Source: Deltaproteobacteria bacterium (GTDB taxonomy: Bacteria > Desulfobacterota > Binatia > UBA12015). From it: a DNA stretch of 41,805 bases. Location of the stretch: positions 1 through 41,805 of the forward strand of contig JAJCZO010000411.1 in assembly GCA_029262355.1 (NCBI GenBank), read 5' to 3'. Below the pieces are notes generated by a model. It had not been told where the DNA came from and searched no databases. It saw only the letters and a program-made list of their open reading frames with translations. Positions 16,379 through 25,498 of the stretch are shown here, piece by piece (within the stretch, counting starts at the first letter, position 1; each line of letters begins with the position of its first letter). Made by a program: the position numbers and the translations under genes.

Positions 16379-17623
16379 ATGAGACGGACCGAAACCATCA
16401 TCATTGGCGGCGGCCAAGCAGGCATCGCCATGAGTCGATGCCTGGCGGATCGCAGCATCGACCACGTGGTGCTCGAACGCGGTCGCGTCGCGCAGCGCTG
16501 GCGGACGGAGCGCTGGGACTCCCTGCGCCTTCTCACGCCAAATTGGCAGAGCCGGCTTCCGGGCTGGCGATACCAGGGGCCCGACCCCGACGGGTACATG
16601 GCGATGCCGGAGATCATCTCGTACCTCGACGGCTACGCTCGATCTTTCGGGGCTCCCGTTCAGCCGAACACGACGGTACGGATGGTGCAGCGCACCGGGG
16701 ACGGATTTCGAGTTACGACCGACCGCGGCAGATGGACCGCGCCCAGTGTCGTCGTCGCCACGGGCGCCTGTCACCGGCCCTACGTTCCCGCCATGGCGGC
16801 CAGACTCGGTCCCGACCTTCTTCAGTTGGTTCCCTCGCAGTACCGAAATCCAGAGCAGCTCCCCACGGGTGGCGTCCTCGTGGTGGGAGCATCGGCCTCG
16901 GGCGTACAGATCGCCGACGAACTGCACTCGTCCGGACGTCCCGTGACACTCGCGGTTGGACGGCACACTCGTATGCCTCGACGATACCGGGGCCGCGACA
17001 TCCTCTGGCACCTGGACCAGATGGGCCTTCTCGATGAGAGCTCCGAGGACGTCTTCGACCTCGCCGCGTCGCGCCGCCAGCCTTCTTTGCAGCTGGTAGG
17101 CCGGTCCGATTTCCGAAGCCTCGACCTCGCCGCCCTGCAGGCGTCCGGCGTCCGTCTCGTCGGGCGAGCCACCGAGGCGCACGACGCCCGGATCTTCCTG
17201 GCCGACGACCTCCGTTCCTCGCTCGCGGCAGCCGACGCACGGCTCGGAAAACTCCTGCGGCGGATCGACGGGTTTCTCGCCACGCGGGAGTGCCGGTCGC
17301 GCGGAGCTCCGGCGACGCCCGAGGCCGTCTCGGCCGAGAACGCTCCCACCGAACTGGACCTGCGCCGGGCGGGCATCCGGACGATCGTCTGGGCGACCGG
17401 GTATCAATGCTCATACCCGTGGCTCAGGGTTCCAGTGCTCGACCCGAGCGGAGGCCTGATCCACGACCGCGGCATTACGCCTGAGCCTGGCCTCTACGCT
17501 GTCGGGCTCCCGTTCCTCCGCCGGCGCAAATCGACCTACATCGACGGCGTCGGCGACGACGCACGTGAGCTCTCTGCTGAGCTTGCGTCGTTCTTGCACG
17601 GTGTCGTCCGCGCCGCGGCCTGA
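16379..17623 (+). CDS. FMO/CzcO-like flavin-dependent monooxygenase
   Basis: A 414-residue soluble flavoprotein. The N-terminal FAD Rossmann motif is GGGQAG (about 10-15), followed by the acidic strand end VVLERG and the family pattern W-x-SLRLLTPNW. A second nucleotide-binding motif, VVGASASG at about 162-169, would bind NADPH. Near the C-terminus VWATGYQCSYPW matches the ATG motif of flavin monooxygenases. It may oxidise a small nucleophile such as a thioether or amine. It lies 74 bases after OsmC and just before another flavoenzyme, with GAGG 8 bases before the ATG. The substrate is unknown. Confidence 0.88.
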   Translation: MRRTETIIIGGGQAGIAMSRCLADRSIDHVVLERGRVAQRWRTERWDSLRLLTPNWQSRLPGWRYQGPDPDGYMAMPEIISYLDGYARSFGAPVQPNTTVRMVQRTGDGFRVTTDRGRWTAPSVVVATGACHRPYVPAMAARLGPDLLQLVPSQYRNPEQLPTGGVLVVGASASGVQIADELHSSGRPVTLAVGRHTRMPRRYRGRDILWHLDQMGLLDESSEDVFDLAASRRQPSLQLVGRSDFRSLDLAALQASGVRLVGRATEAHDARIFLADDLRSSLAAADARLGKLLRRIDGFLATRECRSRGAPATPEAVSAENAPTELDLRRAGIRTIVWATGYQCSYPWLRVPVLDPSGGLIHDRGITPEPGLYAVGLPFLRRRKSTYIDGVGDDARELSAELASFLHGVVRAAA

Positions 17624-17641
17624 CCCGAAAGGAGCTAGATC

Positions 17642-18829
17642 ATGGATCCTCGAAGATTCGACGTAGTCATCGTCGGTGCACGCTGTGCGGGCGCGGCGAC
17701 GGGTATGCTGCTCGCGCGAGCCGGGCTGCGGGTCCTCGTCGTGGACCGCTCGCGCTACGGGACCGATGCGCTCTCGACACACGCACTGATGCGAACCGCC
17801 GTGCTCCAGCTTCATCGCTGGGGCTTGCTCGAAGGGCTACGGGCCGCCGGCACCCCGCCCGTCCGCAAGACGACGTTCCACTACGGCGACGAGGTGCTTT
17901 CGATTCCCATCAAGCCGCGTGATGGCGTCGATGCGCTCTATGCGCCTCGCCGGACCCTCCTCGACACGATTCTCGTGGACGCTGCACGAGATGCAGGCGC
18001 CGAGGTCCGCCACGGTGTTCGGGTCGAAGGTCTACTTCGTCTGCCCGCCGGTCGGGTCTGCGGTGTGCTCATCCGCGATCGAAGTGGAGGATGCCGTGAA
18101 GTTCGCGCCGATCTCGTGATCGGTGCGGACGGGTGCGAGTCGGGAGTCTCACGCATGGTGGGCGCGCAAACGACCCTCGAGGCCCGTCACACGAGTGCGC
18201 TGGTGTATGGGTACTGGGAAGGACTTCCGGCCGAGGGCTATCACTGGCACTACCGCTACGGCGTTAGCTCCGGGATGATCCCGACGAACGACGGCTTGAC
18301 CTGTGCCTTCACCGCGGTGCGGCCGCACCGCTTCGCCCAGGAAGTTCAGGACGACATGCGAGCGGCCCATCGACGCTTGCTCCTCGAGGCAGCTCCCGAA
18401 TTTTCATCGGCAATCTCCACGGCTCGATTGATCGGCGGGTGTCGATCCTTTGCGGGACGACTCGGGTTCCTCCGTCGCGCCCAAGGCCCGGGCTGGGCCC
18501 TGGTCGGAGACGCCGGCTACTTCAAGGACCCGCTGACCGCGCACGGGATCAGCGACGCACTACGGGATGCCGAGCTCCTGGCACGCGCCACCCTGGGTGG
18601 CTCCGACCGCGCGATGGCTCGGTACGAAGACGCCCGAGACGCGCTCTCCCGTCCGCTGTTCGAAGTGACGGACGCGATCGCCTCGTTCGACTGGGACCTC
18701 GCGTCGATCCGTACACGGCACCGGGAGTTGAGTCGCGCCATGACCCATGAGGCGCAAGCCCTGCTTGCACTCGGACCCGGGCTTTCACCTCCGGACATCG
18801 TTAGTGAGCATCCGGCGAGCGCAGCCTGA
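17642..18829 (+). CDS. FAD-dependent oxidoreductase (PHBH/geranylgeranyl reductase-like)
   Basis: A 395-residue flavoprotein of the PHBH-fold group. The FAD Rossmann region reads VVIVGARCAGAATGMLLARAG (first Gly about residue 12). The DG-type motif is VIGADGCESGVSR (about 159-171), and the late FAD-ribityl motif is GDAGYFKDPLTAHGISDA. Relatives include aromatic hydroxylases, halogenase-like enzymes and geranylgeranyl reductases. The ATG at 17642 is preceded by AAGGAG at 7 bases, and the gap after the FMO-like gene is 18 bases, so they are an operon. The substrate is unassigned. Confidence 0.88.
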   Translation: MDPRRFDVVIVGARCAGAATGMLLARAGLRVLVVDRSRYGTDALSTHALMRTAVLQLHRWGLLEGLRAAGTPPVRKTTFHYGDEVLSIPIKPRDGVDALYAPRRTLLDTILVDAARDAGAEVRHGVRVEGLLRLPAGRVCGVLIRDRSGGCREVRADLVIGADGCESGVSRMVGAQTTLEARHTSALVYGYWEGLPAEGYHWHYRYGVSSGMIPTNDGLTCAFTAVRPHRFAQEVQDDMRAAHRRLLLEAAPEFSSAISTARLIGGCRSFAGRLGFLRRAQGPGWALVGDAGYFKDPLTAHGISDALRDAELLARATLGGSDRAMARYEDARDALSRPLFEVTDAIASFDWDLASIRTRHRELSRAMTHEAQALLALGPGLSPPDIVSEHPASAA

Positions 18830-18845
18830 CGAGGAGACGAAAGTG

Positions 18846-19289
18846 ATGACGAAGACATGGGCGCGCGAAGTACCGCGTTTGGGCCAGACCGCAATGCGAT
18901 CTCGACGGGTCGAGCAGGCAGACATCGAGCTGTTCACCAAGATTAGTGGCGACCGGAACCCGCTGCATTACGATCCGGAGGCGGCACGCCGGAGTCGCTT
19001 CGGAGAGATCGTCGTTCAGGGCGGCATCACGAGCGCGATCTTGAACGCCGTCGTGGCGGAGAATCTGCCGGGACCCGGTACCGTGTTCCTCCACACCGAC
19101 TGGAGTTTCAAGGCACCGGTGCGTCCCGGCGACACGATCACCGGACGAGTCGAAGTGCTGGAAGTTCGAGAAGACAAGCCGATCACCCGGCTCGCAACGC
19201 GTGTTCTCCGCCACGACGATGTGGTCGTTCTCGACGGTAGTGCGCTCTGCTATACGATGCCGCTCGACGACTCTGCGGACGAGGGCTGA
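18846..19289 (+). CDS. MaoC-family (R)-specific enoyl-CoA hydratase-like protein
   Basis: A 147-residue single hot-dog-fold domain. It has the complete hydratase 2 motif F-T-K-I-S-G-D-R-N-P-L-H (about 30-41) with catalytic Asp36 and His41, followed by the GEIVVQGGITSAIL strand-helix. Members hydrate 2-enoyl-CoA; the small size fits a stand-alone PhaJ/MaoC-type enzyme. The ATG at 18846, or a GTG one codon earlier, follows GAGGAG by about 10 bases. It is in the OsmC operon, between a flavoenzyme and MAPEG, which is unusual for a beta-oxidation gene and suggests a dedicated metabolite pathway. Confidence 0.9.
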   Translation: MTKTWAREVPRLGQTAMRSRRVEQADIELFTKISGDRNPLHYDPEAARRSRFGEIVVQGGITSAILNAVVAENLPGPGTVFLHTDWSFKAPVRPGDTITGRVEVLEVREDKPITRLATRVLRHDDVVVLDGSALCYTMPLDDSADEG

Positions 19290-19292
19290 GCG

Positions 19293-19712
19293 ATGTCGAT
19301 CCCGGTATGGGTTCTCCTGGGGTTCGCTGCCTGGACGATCGCGACGCTATTGGGCAGCGTCGGTGTGTATCGTTGGAGTCGGATTCTCACCGGGCGGGCC
19401 GGGCTGAGCGACTTTCCGGCCGACGCGCCGCATGGAGAGCAGTGGTATCGCCGCGCCATGCGCGCGCACGCGAACTGCGTAGAGAACCTGCCCGTGTATG
19501 GGGCCATCGTGGTTGCGCTCGTAGCGACCGGGCTGAGAAGCGAGTTTCTCGATGGGCTCGCGATCCTTCTGTTGACCGCGCGAGTCCTGCAAACGCTCGT
19601 TCACATCGCGCTTCCAGAGTCGGACTCGTCGGTGGGCATCCGGTTCAGGTTCTTTCTGACGCAGCTCGTCTGCATGGCGACGATGGCCGCCGTCGTCGTG
19701 CGCTCTGTATGA
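19293..19712 (+). CDS. MAPEG-family membrane protein
   Basis: A 139-residue integral membrane protein with four predicted transmembrane stretches (about residues 6-28, 66-82, 88-106 and 119-137). The MAPEG signature region RAHANCVENLP lies near the start of helix two (about 57-67). The family includes microsomal glutathione transferases and eicosanoid enzymes. Some bacterial members detoxify lipophilic electrophiles or peroxides with glutathione. The start lies 3 bases after the MaoC stop, and its TGA overlaps the next ATG (ATGA), indicating tight translational coupling. Glutathione dependence is inferred from the family and from the nearby glutaredoxin and OsmC. Confidence 0.88.
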   Translation: MSIPVWVLLGFAAWTIATLLGSVGVYRWSRILTGRAGLSDFPADAPHGEQWYRRAMRAHANCVENLPVYGAIVVALVATGLRSEFLDGLAILLLTARVLQTLVHIALPESDSSVGIRFRFFLTQLVCMATMAAVVVRSV

Positions 19713-20608
19713 CGGATCTCCGACGCTCGTGGCCTGCCGCGAGTCTCGCCGTCGTCGCTTTCGCGTCGAACTCGCTTCTCTGCCGTGCCAGCCTCGGCGA
19801 GGGAGCGATCGACCCGGCGAGCTTCACGGCGATACGGCTGGTGTCGGGAGCGGTGGTGCTGGTTCTTCTGTGCGCACGCCGTGGTGGCTTCCGGTCGATG
19901 TGCCAGACGGGGTCGTGCACCGGCGGACTTCTGTTGTTTCTCTATGCTGGTTCGTTCTCCTACGGCTACCTCACCCTCGAGACGGGCACCGGAGCGCTGC
20001 TGCTCTTCTCTAGCGTTCAGATGACCATGTTCGCGGGTGCGCTCGCGAGAGCGGAGGTCGTGCTGGCGCGGCAATGGGGGGGACTGACGGTCGCGGGGCT
20101 CGGGCTCATCGTCCTGCTTCGGCCCGGACTCGTCGCCCCCGATCCCACTGGTACGGCTTTGATGATGCTCGCGGGTGCGGCTTGGGGGCTGTACTCGCTT
20201 CGAGGCCGTCGAGCGGTTGCCCCTCTGGAGACGACCGCTGGCAACTTCGTTGCGGCAATCCCGTTCGTTCTGGTGCTCCTCTCGAGTCGATCGGAACGCC
20301 TGTTTCATTCTCCTTCCGGCGTGTTCTTCGCCGTCACATCCGGCGTACTCGCGTCTGGGTTGGGCTACGTCATCTGGTACGCCGCCGTCGCGCGGATGCG
20401 AACGGTCGACACGGCCGTTCTTCAGCTCACGGTACCCGTGCTGGCCGCTTTCGGTGGAATCGCATTTCTCGGAGAGTCGCTGACGCCCCGGCTGGTCATC
20501 TCGGCCGGTCTGGTCCTCGTCGGGGTAGCCGTGAGCCTGGATCTTCAGCGGGAGTCCAGAGGGCTGCGAGGCCGACCGGGGTCGTCGCCGGGAGGATCGA
20601 GAGCGTGA
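19709..20608 (+). CDS. EamA/DMT-family transporter
   Basis: A 299-residue polytopic membrane protein with about ten transmembrane helices in two homologous halves, typical of the drug/metabolite transporter (EamA) family, which moves small metabolites or toxic compounds. The ATG at 19709 overlaps the MAPEG stop by four bases. The C-terminal helix ends with a short basic tail. As the last gene of the OsmC operon it probably exports a product or waste compound of the pathway; the substrate is not inferable. Its final 64 bases overlap a small minus-strand gene. Confidence 0.88.
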   Translation: MTDLRRSWPAASLAVVAFASNSLLCRASLGEGAIDPASFTAIRLVSGAVVLVLLCARRGGFRSMCQTGSCTGGLLLFLYAGSFSYGYLTLETGTGALLLFSSVQMTMFAGALARAEVVLARQWGGLTVAGLGLIVLLRPGLVAPDPTGTALMMLAGAAWGLYSLRGRRAVAPLETTAGNFVAAIPFVLVLLSSRSERLFHSPSGVFFAVTSGVLASGLGYVIWYAAVARMRTVDTAVLQLTVPVLAAFGGIAFLGESLTPRLVISAGLVLVGVAVSLDLQRESRGLRGRPGSSPGGSRA

Positions 20609-20790
20609 TCGAAGAACGCCAAGAGTTCCTGGAGGGACTCGAAGATCCCGACGGCTCCGGAAGCCACGTGCTCGACCCGACCCCGAAACGGGCCTTCGCC
20701 CGGGACGACGTCGGCGCGCAGCTGTAGGACGAAGGCGCGATCCGGCGGCAGAGCCGACCGCGGGGTGCCTGCATGATCTACCTGATTCAT
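20545..20790 (-). CDS. Small conserved hypothetical protein (GRVEHV domain)
   Basis: An 81-residue protein with the pattern FVLQLRADVVPG ... FRGRVEHVASG ... F-x-SLQELLAFFDHAL. From memory, this small domain is widespread in bacteria, often beside regulators, without known function. It starts at the ATG at 20790; its ribosome-binding site is weak. It runs opposite to the EamA gene and overlaps its last 64 bases, and is divergent from the AAA/TPR regulator at 20901. The open frame to 20910 includes an upstream segment that lacks the domain. Confidence 0.6.
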   Translation of the reverse strand: MNQVDHAGTPRSALPPDRAFVLQLRADVVPGEGPFRGRVEHVASGAVGIFESLQELLAFFDHALDPPGDDPGRPRSPLDSR

Positions 20791-20900
20791 GCTCTGGAAG
20801 GCGTAAGACTCCCTGGAACACCTGCGTTCCTCTCCGGGGAACGGGCGGTGGTTGTCCGCTGACCGTCGAGGCCATAGGAAGCAGGAAGAGTGACCACGGG

Positions 20901-23900
20901 ATGATGTCACACAACAGCGGCCCGACGCTCATCGGCCGGGAGACCGAACGAGACCTTCTGCGCCGTGCGCTCGACGGTTCTCGAACCGGGGAGCGGCGCA
21001 TCGTCTTCGTGAGTGGAGAGCCGGGCATCGGCAAGACGACGCTCGTCGATGCCCTGGCCGCCGAAGCCGCGGCCCAAGGAGTTCCGATGGCCCGGGGCCA
21101 ATGCTTCGAGCACTTCGGGCCCGGAGAGCCCTACCTCCCGATGCTCGATGCGTTGGAGGACCTTGGCCGCGGCGACGGCCGCTCGAACGTCATCGACGTT
21201 CTGCTGCGCCTCGCTCCGAGCTGGCTCACGCAACTTCCCGGTCTTCTCGACGAGAGCCAGCACGCGAAGCTCGCGCTGTCGCTGGCGGGAACGACACCTG
21301 TACGGATGCTCCGAGAGATCGCCGCGGCTCTCGATCGGCTGTCCGAGCCGGATGGGCTCCTTCTGATCCTGGAAGATCTCCATTGGGCAGATCTCTCGAC
21401 GGTCGAGTTGCTGTCCTATTTCGCAAGTGCCCGGCGGGGGTCTCGTGTGCTCGTCGTCGGCACCTTCCGACCGACGGAGCTCGTGCTTCACGATCACGCG
21501 CTCAAGCGGATCAAGCAGGAGCTTCTTGCAAGAAGGTGCGCGGAGGAGATCGCTCTCGAGTTCTTCGGTCCGTCGGATGTCGGCGCTTTCATGGAGCAGG
21601 CCTTGCCGGGCCTCGGAGAGAGGTTGGATCTCGTGGACGTGGTTCACCGCCGAACGGAGGGAAACCCCCTGTTCGTCGGTGAGGTCCTCTCCGACCTCGT
21701 CGCCCAGAACTTGGTCTCTGGGCGCAATGGGCGCTGGCGGTTCGACGGTCCGATCGAGGCCGTCGGGACCGTGATCCCACTCGGCTTGCGAGAGCTGATC
21801 GACAAGCACGTCTCGGCTCTGCCCGCAGAGGAGCGACGCGTCCTCGAAGCGGCAAGTGTGGTCGGCGCGGAGGTCACCGGGGTGGCGGTCGCGGCCGCGG
21901 CGGACGAGATGCCGGCGAAGGTGGAAGACGTCCTCGAGCGGCTCGCTCGCGAGGGGCGATTCGTCGCCTCGAGCGGTCTGCACACCTGGCCCGACGCGTC
22001 GGTCTCTGGAAGCTATCGATTCAGACACGCGCTCTACCAGGCGTCCCTGTATTCGAGTATCGCGCCCGCGCGAAGGGCCGAGTGCCATCGGCGCATCGGC
22101 GAACGGGAGGCGGCCGCATGGGGCGAGCGCGCACGCGAACACGCCGCCGAGCTCGCGGTTCACTTCGAGCGCGGGCAGGACCTGGAGCGAGCCGCAGCCT
22201 TTCTGGAGACGGCGGGCGAGACGGCCCTCGGACGACATGCGTATGTCGAGGCGCGGGATCACTTCGAGCGCGGTCTCGGGTTCCTCGAGACCGTTGCCGC
22301 GTCGCCGACCCGAGACTCGATCGAGCTTGGATTGCTCATGGGGCTCGCGGTCTCCCTGCGCGTACTCGACGGATACGCAGTCGAGCGCGTGCTCGCGGCG
22401 CACGATCGAGCCGCTTCTCTGGCCGACCGGGTCGGAGACGTCGAGCGCGGGTTTCACGCCCGCTACGGACGCTGCGAGGGAATTACGATCGCCGGACGAC
22501 TCGATGAGGCCCGCCCGCTGGCCGAAGAGCTACTCGCCGAAGCCGAGCGGCTCGCCCGCCCGTCGCTCGAGATGCAGGCCCGCTACACGCTCGGTGAGAT
22601 CTGCGTCTTCGCCGGAAGCCTGGCAGAAGGACGGCGTCATCTCGAACGCAGCGCCGACCTCTACGACCCAGAGGCACACGTCGGGCGTTGGCGACCGGAC
22701 AAGACCCGGGCCTGGCGAGCCGGGCGGACCTCGGTCCGGCCCTCTGGCTCCTCGGCCTGCCCGACGCCGCCGTCGAGCGCTGCGCGGAGGCCGTCACGAT
22801 TGCTCGGACGCGTTCGCGCCCGTTCGACCTCGGCTATGCGCTCACCTTCTCGGCCATCGTTCACCACATGCGTCGCGAGCAGCCAAAGGTTCGCGCGTGT
22901 GTCCGGGAGGTGATCGAGATCTCGACCGCCGAGGGGATTCCCCATTGGCTCGCGCTGGCTCGGATGTTCGAGAGCTGGCTGGTGACCGAAGAGGGAGATC
23001 CCGTCGCGGGAGCTCGCCAGGCAATGGAAACCATCGTTGCTCTATCCGAGGCGGGCAATCAGGCGGGGGGCACGTACTTCGTGGGCATTCTGGCCCAAGC
23101 GCTCCGGTCGTCGGGCGAGCTCGATCAGACGGTCGCCGTCCTGGACGAGGCCCTCGAGGTCGTCGAGCGCACGTCGGAACGAAACTACGAGGCCGAGATT
23201 CATCGGCTGCGAGGTGAGGCTCGTCTCGCCCGGGGTGGATCCTCGAACGAGACGCTGGCCGAGACCGACTTCGAACGCGCGCTGGAGGTGGCTGGCGCTC
23301 AGGAGGCTCTCTCTTGGGAGCTTCGCGCCGCCGTATCGCTTGGGAAGCTGCGTGTTGCGCGTGGAGAGGGAGAGGATGCGCTGGCCTTGGTTCGAGGCGT
23401 GCACGTGCGGTTCACCGAAGGCTTCGAGACGGCCGATCTCGTGGACGCCGAAGGCCTCATCCAGGCCCTTGGCGGCGAGATCGTTCGCTCGATCGCTCCG
23501 AGCGAGCCCGCTTCTGCGAGTCCCACAGCCGCGCCGCGCGTCGGGCCGACGCCGGTGAGCGACGCGTCTCGGCGCCTCTTTCGGCGCGAGGGAGAGTACT
23601 GGACGATCTCGTTCGACGGCACGACGTGCCGGTTGCGCGACATTCGCGGACTTCAGTTTTTGGCGCTCCTTCTGGCCCGCCCGGGCGAGGAGGTCCATTC
23701 GTTGGAGATCGCGCGTGCAGGCGCGGAAGAACCCCGAGCCGTCGGCTCTAAAGTCGCTGCGGATGCGGTTCGCGCCGGGGCGAAGGAGGGATTGTCGGAC
23801 GCGGGCGAGGTCCTCGATGCCGAAGCGCGGGAGGCGTACCGCACCAGGCTGAACGATCTTCACTCGGAGCTCGAGGAGGCTCGGGAGTTCAACGACACCG

Positions 23901-24160
23901 GCCGCACTGAACGGGCGGAGGCGGAGGTCGAGTTCCTGACCCGCGAGCTTTCCCAGGCCGTCGGCCTCGGTGGGCGCAGTCGGCGGGCAGCCTCTGCCGC
24001 CGAGCGCGCCCGCGTGAACGTGACCCGCGGCATCAAGGCCGCCATCGCCCGCGTCCACGAGAACCATCCTTCTCTCGGGGAGCACCTGACGGAAGCGGTG
24101 CGAACCGGGAACTTCTGCTGTTACGAGCCGGCGGGGCCGGACCTGCCCTGGGAGCTCTGA
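20901..24160 (+). CDS. AAA ATPase/TPR regulator, frameshifted near 22680
   Basis: Two overlapping frames (20901-22913 and 22688-24160) form one protein of about 1085 residues. The N-terminus is a STAND/AAA domain with Walker A GEPGIGKT (39-46) and Walker B LLLILED (153-159). A TPR region follows, then a C-terminal domain with YWTISFDG, REG, LDAEAREAYRTRLNDL and ERARVNVTRGIKAAIARV. No N-terminal DNA-binding domain is seen. The break lies at DLYDPEAH (ending 22679), where deleting GT at 22680-22681 restores RALATGQDPG, the expected family continuation. A sequencing error or a recent inactivating mutation are equally open. Start ATG 20901 (or 20904). Confidence 0.8.
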
Positions 24161-24298
24161 CCAGGCGCCTCTCCGCCGGATCGGGGCGCCGGCTCCGGCC
24201 AGCGCCGCGATCGTCAGCCGCACCCTCGATCTGCACGTTCCAAGGGCCGGAACGCAAGTGTTCCTGGGGCAGTCACGCCTTCTGAGTGTCCACGAACC

Positions 24299-24312
24299 CG
24301 CGAGCCCTCGCG
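24299..24312 (+). promoter_or_regulatory. Tetraloop hairpin before the beta-helix gene
   Basis: CGCGA-GCCC-TCGCG forms a 5 bp tetraloop hairpin. It ends 9 bases before the AGGAG Shine-Dalgarno at 24322-24326. It belongs to the recurring 8-10 base spacing class noted in the window. Confidence 0.3.
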
Positions 24313-24334
24313 GCCCAACTCAGGAGAAATGACG

Positions 24335-25288
24335 ATGACACGAATCGGAAAGACGCTCTTGGCCACCCTGGCCCTCACCCTCGGCCCGGCCGCCGCGCAC
24401 GCGCAGGTCAGCTGCGGTGACGTGATCGGCCCGAATGAGACGGTAGTGCTCAGTGGCGATCTACTGGACTGTGCCGGCCCCGAGCCGGCCCTAACCATCG
24501 TCGGACCGGCGACGCTCGACTTGAATGCGTTCCGGATCGACTGCGATCTTGGAGCCGAGACGGTCGGCCTCCTCATCGTCGGCGAACGAGCCGTCGTTCG
24601 AGGTAACGTTCGAGGCACCAGCGACAATCTCAACAGGTGCGACAGGGCCGTCGTCGTGGCCGGGGAGGGGCGACACCGGCTGACGGAGATCAATCCCCAC
24701 GAGTCGGTCATCGGCATCGACATCCAGAGCGACCGCAACGTGGTCGAGGACTCCGTTGTCGAGAGTGCGAGTGCGTACGGGGTCCTCGTGGGAGGGGACG
24801 GAAACCGCCTCAGGAACGTCGAGAGCAACGGCGCCGCGGCCGCCGCTCTCCAGGTGAGTGGCTCTCGCAATCGCGTCACGAACTCGGCGCTCAACGCGAG
24901 TGACGTGGGTGCCCGCATTACGGGAGATCGAAACGTCGTGCGCGACAGCGCGGCCAATCTGAACGCACGGCACGGATTCGTGATCATGGGTGAGCGAAAC
25001 TTGGTCGTGAAGAACCGGGCTGGGAACAACACGGAGCACGGCTTCTGGGTCTCGTTCTCCTCGCCGGGGAGAAATCGACTCTCTCGCAATGACGCGTACG
25101 CAAATGGTGCCGCCGGCATGATCGTCTGGACGGAAGGGAACCGGCTCAGCCGAAACAGCTCTCTGGTGAACGACAAGTCTGAAGCTGGCCATGCGGACCT
25201 CGAGGACCGCACCGAGGACTGCACGACGAACCGCTGGCGGAACAACGTCTACATGACGAGCAACTCCTTGAGCGGCTGTATTCAGTGA
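24335..25288 (+). CDS. Secreted right-handed beta-helix (NosD-like) protein
   Basis: A 317-residue protein beginning with a signal peptide (basic MTRIGK, hydrophobic TLLATLALTLGP, cleavage near AHA/QVSCGD). The body is a run of short repeats of about 22 residues with the pattern N-x-V-x-x-S-x-x-x-x-x-x-x-G-x-x-x, e.g. SDRNVVEDSVVESASAYGV and SGSRNRVTNSALNASDVGA. This is typical of a right-handed parallel beta-helix (pectate-lyase/NosD type). Cysteines frame both ends. The ATG at 24335 has AGGAG 8 bases upstream and is preferred over the ATG at 24329, which is only 2 bases from it. No catalytic motif was recognised. Confidence 0.8.
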   Translation: MTRIGKTLLATLALTLGPAAAHAQVSCGDVIGPNETVVLSGDLLDCAGPEPALTIVGPATLDLNAFRIDCDLGAETVGLLIVGERAVVRGNVRGTSDNLNRCDRAVVVAGEGRHRLTEINPHESVIGIDIQSDRNVVEDSVVESASAYGVLVGGDGNRLRNVESNGAAAAALQVSGSRNRVTNSALNASDVGARITGDRNVVRDSAANLNARHGFVIMGERNLVVKNRAGNNTEHGFWVSFSSPGRNRLSRNDAYANGAAGMIVWTEGNRLSRNSSLVNDKSEAGHADLEDRTEDCTTNRWRNNVYMTSNSLSGCIQ

Positions 25289-25333
25289 GCCCCGGCCACT
25301 CGAGCGAAGCGGCTCTCGAATCGCCTTCCCGCG

Positions 25334-25357
25334 CCCTGGACGGATGACCGTCCGGGG
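25334..25357 (+). terminator. Hairpin between the beta-helix and barrel genes
   Basis: CCCTGGACGG pairs with CCGTCCGGGG over about 10 bp with one wobble, around an ATGA loop, 46 bases after the beta-helix stop codon. No U tract follows. It is a reasonable terminator candidate. Confidence 0.45.
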
Positions 25358-25460
25358 CGTCGTCCGTTCTGCGACCACGAGGCTCACCCTCCGTTCCCGC
25401 GCCCGGAACGCGGCCGTTCCCGACGGGGTTACGCCTCTTGCGTTGACGGCCACACAACGA

Positions 25461-25476
25461 CGGGGCACTCGCCCCG
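25461..25476 (+). promoter_or_regulatory. Tetraloop hairpin before the AOC-like barrel gene
   Basis: CGGGGC-ACTC-GCCCCG forms a 6 bp stem and ends 10 bases before GAGGAG (25487). The position matches those before the genes at 10216, 15687 and 24335. Confidence 0.35.
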
Positions 25477-25498
25477 CAAGACACTCGAGGAGAGAACC

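Noticed and set aside
19601..22457. Minus-strand frames of 477 and 516 residues opposite EamA and the AAA/TPR gene
   Set aside because: Both are shadows with biased composition; the opposite frames carry transmembrane or Walker motifs.
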